Below, piece by piece: positions 8,870 to 18,004 of a stretch of DNA of 64,000 bases. Every line of letters starts with the position of its first letter. Within the stretch, counting starts at the first letter, position 1. This DNA comes from JBCBRD01 sp039819785 (GTDB lineage: Bacteria; Pseudomonadota; Alphaproteobacteria; Rhizobiales; Hyphomicrobiaceae). The notes under the pieces are model-generated. The model did no database searches, was not told the origin of the DNA, and saw only the letters and a program-made list of their open reading frames with translations. The stretch is from contig JBCBRH010000002.1 of NCBI GenBank assembly GCA_039819785.1, positions 1 to 64,000 on the forward strand, given 5' to 3'. A program made the position numbers and the translations under genes.

Positions 8870-10463
8870 GGTGACTGATACTATGATGCAGCGTTTTTCG
8901 ATGCAGCGTTTTTCTGGTTCCGGCGGTCGGGTGGCCATTACAGCGGCGACTGCAGGGTGCGTGCTGGCGGCGGGCCTCGTGTTTGTGGCTTTGTCCGCTG
9001 TCCCGCTGGAAGCCGGGTGGCTAACGCGGCTGACGAAGGAAGCCGGAGAGGCCGGTGGCGATGCTGGAAAGTTCGGCCTTTCGGGATTAGACAACGGGAT
9101 ACGGGTTCTCAAATCCTTGCCCGATGGGCCGGACGCCGTTCGGCTTGCGGTGGACGCGACGCCTGAAGGACATTGGCGTTTTGCCAACAAAGATGGCGAT
9201 GTCTTCACCGCAGCCAATGCAGATGAAATGAGCCGGGTGGTTCCAAACCTTGCCCCTGATGCAGCGGCGCAGGGGAAAGCTGGCCAATTGGCGCTTTATC
9301 TCGACCAGGATACGGTTTTCAAACACCGGGATCTTCTGGGGAACCTGCCCGATGGCGCCCGGCTTTACATAACGGCTGACAAAAAGCCTTACCGGCTGAT
9401 GTCGCGCGGCACGGCTACCGAACCACGCTACACGATGCGGATGCGCCAAAACGTTGAGGTGCCCATTGGGTCCCAGCCTCAATTGTTTTCAGAAGCGGTG
9501 TGGCAATTGTCCCGCCCGCTGAACAAAGCGGATATTCGCATTGTTGCCCTGGATGTCGGTGGCGCGGATGCACTGCGTGCGGTTCCGGCCATGAATGCGT
9601 CCCGGACGGCAGCACGTGTTGACCGCATCAAGCCTGACCAGTTGCAGGCCTCATTTGCCGACATTCGTGGGCAGACTGTCTTGCTGAAAGGCCGGATCGA
9701 AGGAGATGCGTTTGTTGTGACGCCGACGGGTGGGTCCGAACGCCGTCTTGATCTTTCAGAATTGACCGCCTCGGCCAGTCGAAACGACGTCAATCTGGTC
9801 TTTTTGCAATCGAATGCTTCGCGGCAGCCGGGCGGGCGAAACTGGTTCTGGCAAACGGTTGAGGTGGAGGGGTTGGAGGCTGCGCTAAAGCGCGTGACCT
9901 ATGCGGATTTCCTGAATGCCTTGGCCGGCAATCGCGGTCCGTTTTCGGTGCAGGCCCGGGCGCAAGGTGAGGGCCGCGTTATCGTTCAGGCGGTACCGGT
10001 GTCACAATCTGCTGTCCCGCTGGGAGATGTCGTCGGGGAACTTGGCGAGTGGTTTGGCACGGTTGCATCCGAGGTGACCGGGAATGTTGCGACGAACGCC
10101 GTTACTGCAAATCTGAACAGCAAGGCGCGACAACGCGAACTCGACTTCAGGCTCGTTCCCGGTATCCCGTCTATCTATCAGTTCACCTACATCGCCGGGC
10201 TTGTGATGGGGCTCGTTGGTTGGAGCACATCGCGCAGTTGGTGGCGGTATGTCTGGAAGAAAGAAACCCGCGCTGAGTATGCGACAACAACAGGCTACTA
10301 TGCTGCGCGCGTTGTGAAGGCGCTTGCCTATCTGTTTGTGTTCCTGCCGATTGTCGGTTTGCCCGCGTTCGTCGTGCACTTGTTGCTGCAGGTCTGGGGC
10401 TGGATGATGATCCCGGTGCGGATTGTGACTTGGATTTTTGGGAAGGCGACGGCGCGGGCATGA
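8862..10463 (+). CDS. membrane-anchored protein of unknown function (533 aa)
   Basis: I do not recognise this family. The start at 8862 follows GGATCGGAG and overlaps the crotonase stop by 8 bp. An N-terminal membrane segment (about 20-50, VAITAATAGCVLAAGLVFVA) is followed by some 370 residues that read as an extracytoplasmic domain. The C-terminal part holds two or three membrane segments (FTYIAGLVMGLVGW; ALAYLFVFLPIVGLPAFVVHLL) with an aromatic/basic loop between them. No catalytic motif is evident. The stop overlaps the following SDR start (ATGA), so crotonase, this protein and the SDR form a tightly coupled trio, suggesting a membrane-linked step in acyl or lipid metabolism (inference). 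Confidence 0.8.
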   Translation: MAEVTDTMMQRFSMQRFSGSGGRVAITAATAGCVLAAGLVFVALSAVPLEAGWLTRLTKEAGEAGGDAGKFGLSGLDNGIRVLKSLPDGPDAVRLAVDATPEGHWRFANKDGDVFTAANADEMSRVVPNLAPDAAAQGKAGQLALYLDQDTVFKHRDLLGNLPDGARLYITADKKPYRLMSRGTATEPRYTMRMRQNVEVPIGSQPQLFSEAVWQLSRPLNKADIRIVALDVGGADALRAVPAMNASRTAARVDRIKPDQLQASFADIRGQTVLLKGRIEGDAFVVTPTGGSERRLDLSELTASASRNDVNLVFLQSNASRQPGGRNWFWQTVEVEGLEAALKRVTYADFLNALAGNRGPFSVQARAQGEGRVIVQAVPVSQSAVPLGDVVGELGEWFGTVASEVTGNVATNAVTANLNSKARQRELDFRLVPGIPSIYQFTYIAGLVMGLVGWSTSRSWWRYVWKKETRAEYATTTGYYAARVVKALAYLFVFLPIVGLPAFVVHLLLQVWGWMMIPVRIVTWIFGKATARA

Positions 10464-11359
10464 GCGATCTGAAGGGTAAGACGGCGTTCATCACCGGGGC
10501 CAGCCGAGGCATCGGGTTTGCTATTGCGCAGGCGCTTGCGGCGCAAGGGGTGAACGTTGCCATTGCCGCCAAGTCTGTGAAGCCGCAGGCCAAGCTTGAG
10601 GGCACCATTTATTCAGCGGTCGAGACCATCGAAGCGGCTGGTGGCAAGGCCTTGGCGGTCCAATGTGATATTCGCGACGAAGCCCAGATTTCAGCCGCTG
10701 TCGATAAAACTGTCGAAACGTTCGGCGGGCTCGATATCTGCGTGAACAATGCATCTGCGCTGTCGCTGAGCCCGCTGGAAGCCACCAAAGCGAAGCGGTT
10801 TGATCTGATGTTCGAAGTCAATACACGCGGCACTTTTCTGACGACCAAGGCGTGTGCCGCGCACTTGCGCCGGTCCGACAACCCGCATGTCGTGATGCTT
10901 GCGCCGCCGCTTGATATGCAGCCCAAGTGGTTTTCCGGCCATGTCGCCTATTCCATTGCGAAGTATGGCATGAGCCTTTGCGTGCTGGGGTTGGCAGATG
11001 AGCTGAGAGGTGATGGCATTGCCGTCAACGCTGTCTGGCCGCGTACGACGATTGCGACGGCTGCGGTGAAAAACGTCCTTGGCGGAGATGCCATGATGCG
11101 GATGAGCCGGACGCCTGCCATTGTTGGCGACGCCGTTCGGTTGCTGGTATCCCAGCCGTCTCATACCTTTACGGGCAACTTCCTCATTGATGACAGCTTT
11201 CTGGCGCGCGTCGGTGGGGTGACTGACTTTGAGCGTTACCGTGTGGATGCTACTCGGCCTTTGGCGCCTGATTTCTTTGTGCCAGATGCAGATGTGCCGC
11301 CCGATGGCGTTGACGTTTTGCCGATGGACGTCATTCGCAAGCAGTTTGGCTTGGCGTAA
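10460..11359 (+). CDS. SDR family oxidoreductase, HSDL2-like
   Basis: This 299-residue classical-type short-chain dehydrogenase/reductase has a cofactor-binding TGASRGIG at about 12-19 and ICVNNASALSL in the NNAG position. The catalytic Tyr-x3-Lys motif is in AYSIAKYGMSL. An extended loop after the first strand (AAKSVKPQAKLEGTIYSAV) is typical of HSDL2-like and citronellol/hydroxysteroid dehydrogenase-like members, which are linked to fatty acyl metabolism. The usual catalytic Ser region reads VVMLAPPLDM, so the Ser is not obvious, as in HSDL2. The ATGA overlap with the upstream membrane-protein gene indicates translational coupling. The natural substrate is unknown. Confidence 0.88.
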   Translation: MSDLKGKTAFITGASRGIGFAIAQALAAQGVNVAIAAKSVKPQAKLEGTIYSAVETIEAAGGKALAVQCDIRDEAQISAAVDKTVETFGGLDICVNNASALSLSPLEATKAKRFDLMFEVNTRGTFLTTKACAAHLRRSDNPHVVMLAPPLDMQPKWFSGHVAYSIAKYGMSLCVLGLADELRGDGIAVNAVWPRTTIATAAVKNVLGGDAMMRMSRTPAIVGDAVRLLVSQPSHTFTGNFLIDDSFLARVGGVTDFERYRVDATRPLAPDFFVPDADVPPDGVDVLPMDVIRKQFGLA

Positions 11360-11487
11360 CTTACGTGACGCGGACACGCCCTGATTGGGTGATAAGCTTA
11401 AATAATCCGTGCATTTGGCTGCTTTGCGACACTAGATTAAGGTTCGCTCCCACCTTCCGAATGATTTCACCACGGCCCACCTGACCC

Positions 11488-12438
11488 ATGTCCACGCTAC
11501 TTCTGACCCATCCAAGCTTTGTCGAACACGATACCGGCCCGGGGCATCCCGAGCGCCCGGATCGCATGCGGGCGATCGACAAGGTCTTGTCGCATGAGTT
11601 GTTCTCAGGGCTTGTGAGGAAAGAGGCACCGCTTCGCGATGACATTGAGGAGAATATTCTACGGGTTCATCCCTCGCGGTATCTCAACGAGGTCAAGGCC
11701 TCTGTCCCCAAAAAGGGCCAACCGGCCACGCGCCTTGATCCTGATACGGTGATGTCGGCGACGAGCTGGGAACCGGCCTTGCGCGCCGTGGGAGCAGGGC
11801 TTGCAGCTGTCGACGCGCTGATGGATGAAACATCCCAGATCAAAAATGCGTTCTGCCAGGTGCGCCCGTGTGGACACCACGCTGAAAACGACAAGGCCAT
11901 GGGTTTTTGCTTTTTCAGTAACGTCGCGATCGCCGGGCTATACGCGAAAGAGAAATACGGGCTTGAACGGATCGCTGTCGTCGATTTCGATGTTCACCAC
12001 GGCAATGGTACGCAGGATATCTTCTGGTCCGACAAAGACTTGTTCTTTGCATCCACTCATCAGATGCCATTGTTTCCAGGTACGGGTGCGGTGTCTGAAA
12101 CCGGTGTCGGGAACATCTGCAATGCGCCGTTACGCTCTGGCGATGACGGAGAAGCGTTCAAGGAAGCTTTCGAAAGCCGGGTCATTCCGGCGCTGCGGAA
12201 TTTCTCTCCGGACCTGTTGTTGATTTCAGCCGGTTTTGATGCGCACGCTGCTGACCCATTGGCCAGCCTGGAACTTGTGGAGGCTGACTTCATCTGGGCA
12301 ACGCAGGTTTTGGCTGATGTGGCTGAGAAGCATTGCGATGGCCGGATTGTCTCGATGCTTGAGGGCGGCTACGACCTCAACGCGCTCGCCAAGTCATGTG
12401 CGGTGCATGTGCATGGTTTGATGAAGGCAGGTTCGTAA
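11488..12438 (+). CDS. histone deacetylase family protein (acetylpolyamine/acetoin-type amidohydrolase)
   Basis: This 316-residue class II HDAC-like zinc amidohydrolase has all active-site elements: the His pair at 130-131 in CGHHAEN, zinc ligands Asp168 and His170 in DFDVHHGNGTQDIF, a third ligand in SAGFDAHAADPLASL, and the closing EGGYDL. Bacterial members deacetylate polyamines, acetylated proteins or small amides; the substrate is unknown. In related genomes this gene commonly sits before xseB and dxs, as here, but the 113-bp gap to xseB does not require cotranscription. A 128-bp region upstream holds its promoter. Confidence 0.93.
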   Translation: MSTLLLTHPSFVEHDTGPGHPERPDRMRAIDKVLSHELFSGLVRKEAPLRDDIEENILRVHPSRYLNEVKASVPKKGQPATRLDPDTVMSATSWEPALRAVGAGLAAVDALMDETSQIKNAFCQVRPCGHHAENDKAMGFCFFSNVAIAGLYAKEKYGLERIAVVDFDVHHGNGTQDIFWSDKDLFFASTHQMPLFPGTGAVSETGVGNICNAPLRSGDDGEAFKEAFESRVIPALRNFSPDLLLISAGFDAHAADPLASLELVEADFIWATQVLADVAEKHCDGRIVSMLEGGYDLNALAKSCAVHVHGLMKAGS

Positions 12439-12551
12439 TTGGGGGCCCTTGTGACTCGTTGATGAGCTGCGGTGGGCTGGCGTGATCGACGTGTCACGAT
12501 CACGACAAGCCGGCTGACACCACAGCTGGCTGCGATCTGGGCGAAGGGGGA

Positions 12552-12845
12552 ATGATGGAACAGGAACCACAAATGTCGGAACAGAGTTCAGGCGGCGCAC
12601 GACCCGGGCATGCGGACATCGGTAAGATGAGTTTCGAGCGTGCGCTAAAGGAGCTCGAAGCCATTGTCGGGAGGCTCGAACGCGGAGACGTTGAGCTTGA
12701 AGAATCCATCTCCATCTACGAGCGCGGCGAAGCCTTGAAGTCCCATTGTGATCAGCTGTTGCGACAGGCCGAAGCCAAGGTTGAGAAAATCACGTTCGAC
12801 AAATCCGGTACGCCGAAGGGGACAGAACCACTCGACGGAAATTGA
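12552..12845 (+). CDS. xseB: exodeoxyribonuclease VII small subunit
   Basis: The 97-residue protein carries the XseB signature FERALKELEAIVGRLERGD followed by LEESISIYERGEALKSHC and a helical end (LLRQAEAKVEKI). XseB wraps the large subunit XseA in the cytoplasmic nuclease that degrades single-stranded DNA. The first 25 residues are a nonconserved tail. The AAGGGGG just upstream of the ATG pair (12552/12555) is a good ribosome-binding site. The large subunit is not in this window, as is usual. Confidence 0.93.
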   Translation: MMEQEPQMSEQSSGGARPGHADIGKMSFERALKELEAIVGRLERGDVELEESISIYERGEALKSHCDQLLRQAEAKVEKITFDKSGTPKGTEPLDGN

Positions 12846-12960
12846 CGGGCTTTGTGTGCGTTGCGGCGTGAGGTTGCCAAAAATTCCGGTAGACCGCGCC
12901 TTTCAGACTTGCTGCAATGCAGCTTGTGTTCGGCGCCAAAAGTCCCATGAAAAAAAAGCG

Positions 12961-13013
12961 CAAGTGTCATCTTTTGTTTTCGCATGTGTCAGGCTAGGCT
13001 GACACTTGATGCG
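12961..13013 (+). promoter_or_regulatory. dxs leader with two mutually exclusive hairpins
   Basis: In the 276-bp gap before dxs, GTGTCAG (12986-12992) pairs with CTGACAC (12999-13005), extended by CGCAT (12981-12985) with ATGCG (13009-13013) around a TTG bulge. The same 3' arm can instead pair with CAAGTGTCA (12961-12969) through TGACACTTG (13000-13008). A U-rich segment (CTTTTGTTTT, 12971-12980) lies between the two 5' arms. The pairing is seen in the sequence; a regulatory role on dxs or as the end of the xseB transcript is inference. Confidence 0.35.
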
Positions 13014-13121
13014 AGACGAATGGCCCAAACAAATTCGCCTGTCTGAGGCTAATGTGGAACTATTCCAACCTCTATCCACCCCCGCTGCCGAACTTCCGTC
13101 AAAGGCTCCTGCCCAATTAGG

Positions 13122-15050
13122 ATGGCTCACGTGAGTAAAACGCCACTTCTCGACACCGTCGACACTCCCGAAGATCTGCGCAAGCTTCCTGAAACGGATC
13201 TGAGGCAGTTTGCCGATGAGCTGCGGCTCGAAATGATCGATGCCGTGTCGGTGACAGGTGGTCACCTGGGCGCGGGTCTTGGTGTCGTCGAGCTCACGAC
13301 CGCATTGCACTGGGTGTTCAACACTCCGGATGACCGGTTGATCTGGGATGTTGGGCATCAGGCCTATCCCCACAAAATCATCACGGGTCGTCGTGACCGC
13401 ATCCGTACGTTGCGCGCACCCAAAGGTCTGTCTGGCTTCACGAAGCGCTCGGAAAGTGAATACGACCCGTTTGGTGCGGGGCATTCTTCAACGTCGATTT
13501 CCGCGGGTCTGGGCATGGCCGTTGCCCGCGATCTCAAGGGTGGCGACAACAACGTCATCGCCGTCATCGGAGACGGTGCGATCAGCGCAGGTATGGCTTA
13601 TGAAGCGCTGAACAACGCCGGCGCGCGTGATGAGCGGCTGATCGTCATTTTGAACGATAACGATATGTCGATTGCTCCGCCAACTGGAGCCATGTCGTCG
13701 TATCTGGCTCGTGCTACGTCCAGCGGCACCTATCTTTACATGCGGGATATCGCCAAGCAGCTTGCGAAGCGGTTGCCCAAAAAGTGGGAGCGGCGGGCCG
13801 CACGTGTCGAAGAGTATACGCGCCATCTTTGGACGGGTGGTGCGTGGTTTGAAGAACTCGGGTTCTACTACGTCGGCCCGATCGACGGGCACGATCTCGA
13901 TCAGTTGCTTCCGGTTCTCAAGAACGTTCGTGACACCAAGCAGGGGCCTATTCTCGTTCATGTGATGACCGAGAAAGGCAAGGGGTATGGTCCGGCGGAA
14001 GAGTCGGCCGATAAGTATCACGGTGTTGCCAAGTTCAACGTCGTCACCGGTGCGCAGGTCAAGTCCAAGCCGAATGCGCCGGCCTACACGAAGGTGTTTG
14101 CGCAGAGCCTTGTTCAAGAGGCTGAAGCCGATGATCGTGTTGTTGCCGTCAATGCTGCGATGCCAGGCGGTACGGGTCTCGATATCTTCGGCAAGGCTTT
14201 TCCAGATCGTGTGTTTGATGTCGGGATTGCCGAACAGCACGCGGTGACGTTTGCGGCCGGGCTGGCGACCGAAGGTTACAAACCGTTTACTGCGATTTAT
14301 TCGACGTTCCTGCAACGGGCCTATGACCAGATCGTCCATGATGTTGCCATCCAAAAACTGCCCGTGCGGTTTGCCATTGACCGCGCAGGCTTTGTTGGCG
14401 CGGACGGTGCGACGCATGCCGGGTCATTCGACGTGGCCTACCTTGGATGTCTGCCTGAATTCGTCATCATGGCGGCAGCTGATGAAGCTGAACTGAAACA
14501 CATGGTTGCAACGGCTGCTGCAATTGACGACAGGCCCTGTGCCTTCCGGTATCCGCGAGGTGAAGGTGTCGGTGTTGAAATGCCGGAACGTGGCATTCCA
14601 CTTGAGATCGGTAAGGGCCGTGTGGTACGCGAAGGGTCAACGGTGGCACTGCTGTCCCTTGGAACGCGGTTGTCTGAATGTACCATGGCGGCTGAACAGT
14701 TGGCTGGATTTGGGCTGTCGACGACGGTTGCGGATGCCCGATTTGCCAAACCGCTCGACACGGACCTCATTCGACGCCTGGCACAAAACCATGAGGTTTT
14801 GATTACCATCGAGGAAGGCTCCGTTGGTGGGTTTGGTGCATACGTCCTCCATCACATGTCAGAGGAAGGACTTCTGGATCGCGGCCTGAAGGTGCGGTCG
14901 ATGGTGCTGCCAGACCGTTTCATGGATCACGGTAAGCCTGATCAGATGTATTCCGACGCTGGTCTCGATGCCGCCGGTATCGTGGCCAAGGTGTTTGCAG
15001 CACTTGGCCGGGAGCAAATCGCCGGTGAAGTCGGGGTTGACCGGGCATAA
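13122..15050 (+). CDS. dxs: 1-deoxy-D-xylulose-5-phosphate synthase
   Basis: The 642-residue thiamine-diphosphate enzyme condenses pyruvate and glyceraldehyde 3-phosphate, the first step of the MEP isoprenoid pathway. Clear features are His48 in TGGHLGAGLG, His79-type WDVGHQAYPHK, the GAGHSSTSIS loop, and the ThDP/Mg motif GDGAISAGMAYEALNNAG (from 150). The transketolase pyrimidine domain follows with FDVGIAEQHAVTFAAGLA and IDRAGFVGADGATHAG, and the C-terminal domain with ITIEEGSVGGFGA. Length is normal. The ATG at 13122 has no strong ribosome-binding site (only TAGG directly before it), which fits control through the preceding leader. A strong terminator follows. Confidence 0.97.
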   Translation: MAHVSKTPLLDTVDTPEDLRKLPETDLRQFADELRLEMIDAVSVTGGHLGAGLGVVELTTALHWVFNTPDDRLIWDVGHQAYPHKIITGRRDRIRTLRAPKGLSGFTKRSESEYDPFGAGHSSTSISAGLGMAVARDLKGGDNNVIAVIGDGAISAGMAYEALNNAGARDERLIVILNDNDMSIAPPTGAMSSYLARATSSGTYLYMRDIAKQLAKRLPKKWERRAARVEEYTRHLWTGGAWFEELGFYYVGPIDGHDLDQLLPVLKNVRDTKQGPILVHVMTEKGKGYGPAEESADKYHGVAKFNVVTGAQVKSKPNAPAYTKVFAQSLVQEAEADDRVVAVNAAMPGGTGLDIFGKAFPDRVFDVGIAEQHAVTFAAGLATEGYKPFTAIYSTFLQRAYDQIVHDVAIQKLPVRFAIDRAGFVGADGATHAGSFDVAYLGCLPEFVIMAAADEAELKHMVATAAAIDDRPCAFRYPRGEGVGVEMPERGIPLEIGKGRVVREGSTVALLSLGTRLSECTMAAEQLAGFGLSTTVADARFAKPLDTDLIRRLAQNHEVLITIEEGSVGGFGAYVLHHMSEEGLLDRGLKVRSMVLPDRFMDHGKPDQMYSDAGLDAAGIVAKVFAALGREQIAGEVGVDRA

Positions 15051-15155
15051 GCCCAGCTTTGCAACGCGCCTGGTTTTGATCGGACGGCAGACCTTGTCTT
15101 GCTGTATCGAGCGTCGCGCGCCTCAATTGGGACCGTCGGCGTTACGAACAAATAA

Positions 15156-15188
15156 GCCCTCGTCCGATCAATCGGACGAGGGCTTTTT
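15156..15188 (+). terminator. Rho-independent terminator after dxs
   Basis: GCCCTCGTCCGA and TCGGACGAGGGC form a perfect 12-bp stem closed by a TCAA tetraloop and followed by TTTTT. It ends the dxs transcript. Read from the other strand the hairpin is followed by TTATTTG, so it may also help end the DUF4399 transcript. Confidence 0.93.
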
Positions 15189-15287
15189 GACGTTCAACTC
15201 GGGTGTCTATTCCATTGGCCTATCGCCATCAGCCCATGACCGCTTACGCAAAAGCGCGGGTCACGGGAATGACTGAGGTACGGCAGT

Positions 15288-15728
15288 CTATTTGACGGTG
15301 ATGGTGATCACTTCGCTTTCAATCGGTGGTGCATGCGGGATGTGGTTCATGTCACCCAGGACGAGCTGCAATGTGTGTGTACCAGCTGGCAGGTCCAGTG
15401 TGGCTTCGGTCTGGCCGCCGCCAAAGTGCTTGTGTGTGTCGTCTGCTGGAATAGGGTCTTCGTAGCTTTCCAGTTTCTGGTTGATCAACACGTGGTGGTG
15501 GCCAGTCTTTGGCTTTTCTGTTCCGGCAGGTGCAACGCCCATACCGGACAATCCGAATTTGATCGTCACGGGGCCGGAAATTTCTGCACCATTTTCTGGT
15601 GCGATGAAGTACACCTTGGCACCTTCAGGTGCGGGTGTCTGGGCGATTGCTGCGGCGGTGAACCCGCCAGCCATGGTGCCTGCAAGGGCAAGGGCGAAGG
15701 CAAATCGTCTGAACATTGGGTTTCTCAT
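15288..15728 (-). CDS. DUF4399 domain-containing exported protein
   Basis: The protein has 146 residues from ATG 15728, with a signal peptide ending AAAIAQT at about residue 29 and the DUF4399 domain behind it: VYFIAPENGAEISGPVTIKF, then KTGHHHVLINQK, DDTHKHFGGGQTEATLDLPAG and HTLQLVLGDMNHIPH. The several histidines (HHH, THKHFGGG, NHIPHAPP) are typical of the family and may bind metal. It is probably periplasmic; the function is unknown. A longer frame reaching back to 15860 would bury the signal peptide and was rejected. Confidence 0.88.
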   Translation of the reverse strand: MRNPMFRRFAFALALAGTMAGGFTAAAIAQTPAPEGAKVYFIAPENGAEISGPVTIKFGLSGMGVAPAGTEKPKTGHHHVLINQKLESYEDPIPADDTHKHFGGGQTEATLDLPAGTHTLQLVLGDMNHIPHAPPIESEVITITVK

Positions 15729-15900
15729 CTGGTTTGTCACAGTGTTTCTCTCGGTGCTTCTCATGTGGGGCTTCCTCTGATTACGCTGCGTTGTTCGTGT
15801 TGAGCGCTCACGCATGCAGATGTCCGCTGACGGATCTCGGGCGTGCGCTTTTGAGATCATATGTAATTACTCGACTAAAGGCGAAACAGATCTCCTGATC

Positions 15901-16662
15901 ATGACCTTAAAGCAAAATGGAACGGCGCGGCAAAGGCTCGACCAGCTGATGGTCGCTCAGGGGCTGGTTGCGACCCGCTCGCGGGCGCGCGATTTGGTTT
16001 TGCGGGGCAAAGTGCAAGTGAACGGCGAGATTGCAAAGAAGGCTTCTCATATGCTGGGGGCGGATGCTGAGATCGCAATCGCGCCTGGAGAAGCTCGTTT
16101 TGTTTCGCGCGGGGCGCATAAACTGGTTGCCGGGCTCGATGCCTTTTCGTTCTCGTGTGACGGTGTTCGTGCCCTTGATGTCGGAGCTTCGACTGGCGGG
16201 TTTACACAAGTTTTGTTGGAGCGCGGTGCTGCCGACATTATCGCTGTCGACGTTGGCCAAGGTCAGCTTGCGCCGCAGTTGGCCTATGATCCGCGTGTAC
16301 GGTCGATCGAACAGACCGATGCGCGAACGCTCGCTGCAGGTGGTCTTGTTTCAGCCGACCGGTCGGCCATCGTCTGTGATGTCAGCTTTATTTCAGTTCT
16401 GAAGGTGTTGCCGCACGTGATCGGCCTTGCGGCCGATGCAGCGTTCCTGGTGGTGCTTATCAAGCCTCAGTTTGAAGTTGGACCTGACCATGTCGGGAAG
16501 GGCGGGATTGTTCGCGATGGCGCGCAACGTGATAAGGCTGTTGCGGCTGTCCACGATTGGTTGTCACTCCAGGATGGCTGGACGCTGGCCGGGGTGATCC
16601 CCGCACCGATCACAGGTGGTGATGGAAATCTGGAACTCCTGATTGGAGCCTACCGTGGCTGA
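15901..16662 (+). CDS. tlyA: TlyA family rRNA (cytidine-2'-O)-methyltransferase
   Basis: The 253-residue protein starts at ATG 15901. An S4 RNA-binding domain (about 10-70: RLDQLMVAQGL, RARDLVLRGKVQVNG) is followed by an FtsJ-like SAM methyltransferase domain with VSRGAHKL, the motif I segment ALDVGASTGGFTQVLL, VDVGQGQLAPQL and the KPQFEVGPDHVGKGGIVRD block. TlyA enzymes 2'-O-methylate cytidines of 16S and 23S rRNA and influence capreomycin sensitivity. The stop overlaps the start of the next RNA methyltransferase in GTGGCTGA, indicating coupled translation. Confidence 0.95.
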   Translation: MTLKQNGTARQRLDQLMVAQGLVATRSRARDLVLRGKVQVNGEIAKKASHMLGADAEIAIAPGEARFVSRGAHKLVAGLDAFSFSCDGVRALDVGASTGGFTQVLLERGAADIIAVDVGQGQLAPQLAYDPRVRSIEQTDARTLAAGGLVSADRSAIVCDVSFISVLKVLPHVIGLAADAAFLVVLIKPQFEVGPDHVGKGGIVRDGAQRDKAVAAVHDWLSLQDGWTLAGVIPAPITGGDGNLELLIGAYRG

Positions 16663-18004
16663 GCTTGATGCTGAAGAAACGCATGCCGGGGACGGATCAG
16701 ATGCTGGGTCTACGGGTGGACTTTACCGGGTTGTCGGATTGGGCGCCCAGGGCGATGGGCTGGTGCGCGAACTGGATGAAAACGGTTCACTGATATCAGG
16801 GCGAGCCGGAATACACGTTCCCTTTACGCTGCCTGGAGAAACGGTGCGTCTAGTGACCGATGCTCATGCTGCGGATGGCGCGACGGGCGCTACGGTGGAG
16901 ATCGTTGAAGCGCATGCGGCGCGCGTTGATGGTGTGTGCCCGCACTTCGGCACCTGCGGGGGATGTGCGCTGCAGCACGTGCGGGATGACTTTTATACGG
17001 AGTGGAAAAGCGATCTTGTCCGCGCTGCTTTTGCTCAACGCGGGTTGTCCCCGACGTTCAAGCCTTTGATCAGTGTCGGACTGGGCGCAAGGCGGCGCGT
17101 CACGCTGACGGCGGTGGGGGGCGCTCCGGGCGAGCGGCCACGTGTTGGCTTTCATGCATCAAAATCCCACGATGTCATTGCGATAACGGCATGCCCGGTG
17201 GCGGATCCGGCCATCACCCAGCTGCTGCCTCAGCTCACTGATCTGGTGGAAACGCTATCGCCACCACGTGGTGGATTGCGGGTTCATGTGCTGGTGGCCG
17301 ACAACGGAATTTGCGTTGATTGTGAAGGGTTTGGCCGAGACCTCCCGGCGACGTTCAGGGCAAAGCTTGCCGATCGCGCGGAAGCCATGCGGCTTGTTCG
17401 GTTCACGATCGATGGCGACCCGGTAGCGCTGCGTGGTGTGCCACACGTCACGTTTGGTCTTGCGTCGGTCGTGCCCCACCCCGGTGCGTTCCTGCAGGCT
17501 GCCAAGTTGGCCGAGACGGTTATGTCGGATGCGGTTGTTGCTGCATTGCCTAAGCGGGCGAAGCGCGCAGCCGACCTGTTTTGCGGTCTGGGGGCATTGA
17601 CGTTTCCGCTTGCGGAGATGGTCGGTGTGTTTGCGTCTGACAACGCGCCCGATGCGCTGGATGCGCTCAAAGCCGCTCAGCGGGACACGCAGGGTTTGAA
17701 GAAGATTGACGTTCTGCGGCGCGACCTCATTCAAGATCCGCTATCGCGCAAGGAATTGGAGCCGTTCGAACTCGTGGTATTTGATCCGCCACGATCAGGG
17801 GCAAAGGAACAGGCTGAGGCATTGGCCAAGTCGAAGGTGCCGGTGGTTGTCGCTGTGTCATGCAACCCGGCAACGCTGGCTCGCGATGTGCGCATTCTCG
17901 TTGATGGCGGCTACGAGATCGAAAGTGTTCAGCCGATTGATCAGTTCGTCTTCTCGCCCCACGTCGAGGCGGTTGTCGTGTTGAAGCGGCCCTTACGGCG
18001 TTAA
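16655..18004 (+). CDS. rlmD: class I SAM-dependent RNA m5U methyltransferase (RlmD/RumA/TrmA family)
   Basis: The protein has 449 residues from the GTG at 16655. A short TRAM-like domain (about 20-80) precedes a 4Fe-4S cysteine cluster (CPHFGTCGGCALQH, with a fourth Cys in ITACPVADP). The methyltransferase core has LFCGLGALTFPLA, the FDPPRSGAKEQ motif and the nucleophile/base region AVSCNPATLARDV ending HVEAVVVLKR. The cluster points to the RumA/RlmD group that makes m5U in 23S rRNA; the exact uridine is not determinable. An upstream TTG (16643) is the alternative start. Its stop codon overlaps the stop of the convergent sirtuin gene. Confidence 0.9.
   Translation: MAELDAEETHAGDGSDAGSTGGLYRVVGLGAQGDGLVRELDENGSLISGRAGIHVPFTLPGETVRLVTDAHAADGATGATVEIVEAHAARVDGVCPHFGTCGGCALQHVRDDFYTEWKSDLVRAAFAQRGLSPTFKPLISVGLGARRRVTLTAVGGAPGERPRVGFHASKSHDVIAITACPVADPAITQLLPQLTDLVETLSPPRGGLRVHVLVADNGICVDCEGFGRDLPATFRAKLADRAEAMRLVRFTIDGDPVALRGVPHVTFGLASVVPHPGAFLQAAKLAETVMSDAVVAALPKRAKRAADLFCGLGALTFPLAEMVGVFASDNAPDALDALKAAQRDTQGLKKIDVLRRDLIQDPLSRKELEPFELVVFDPPRSGAKEQAEALAKSKVPVVVAVSCNPATLARDVRILVDGGYEIESVQPIDQFVFSPHVEAVVVLKRPLRR

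Noticed and set aside
11488..18004. HDAC-xseB-dxs-tlyA-rlmD as a new functional system
   Set aside because: This order is common in alphaproteobacteria and each gene has a standard housekeeping role.
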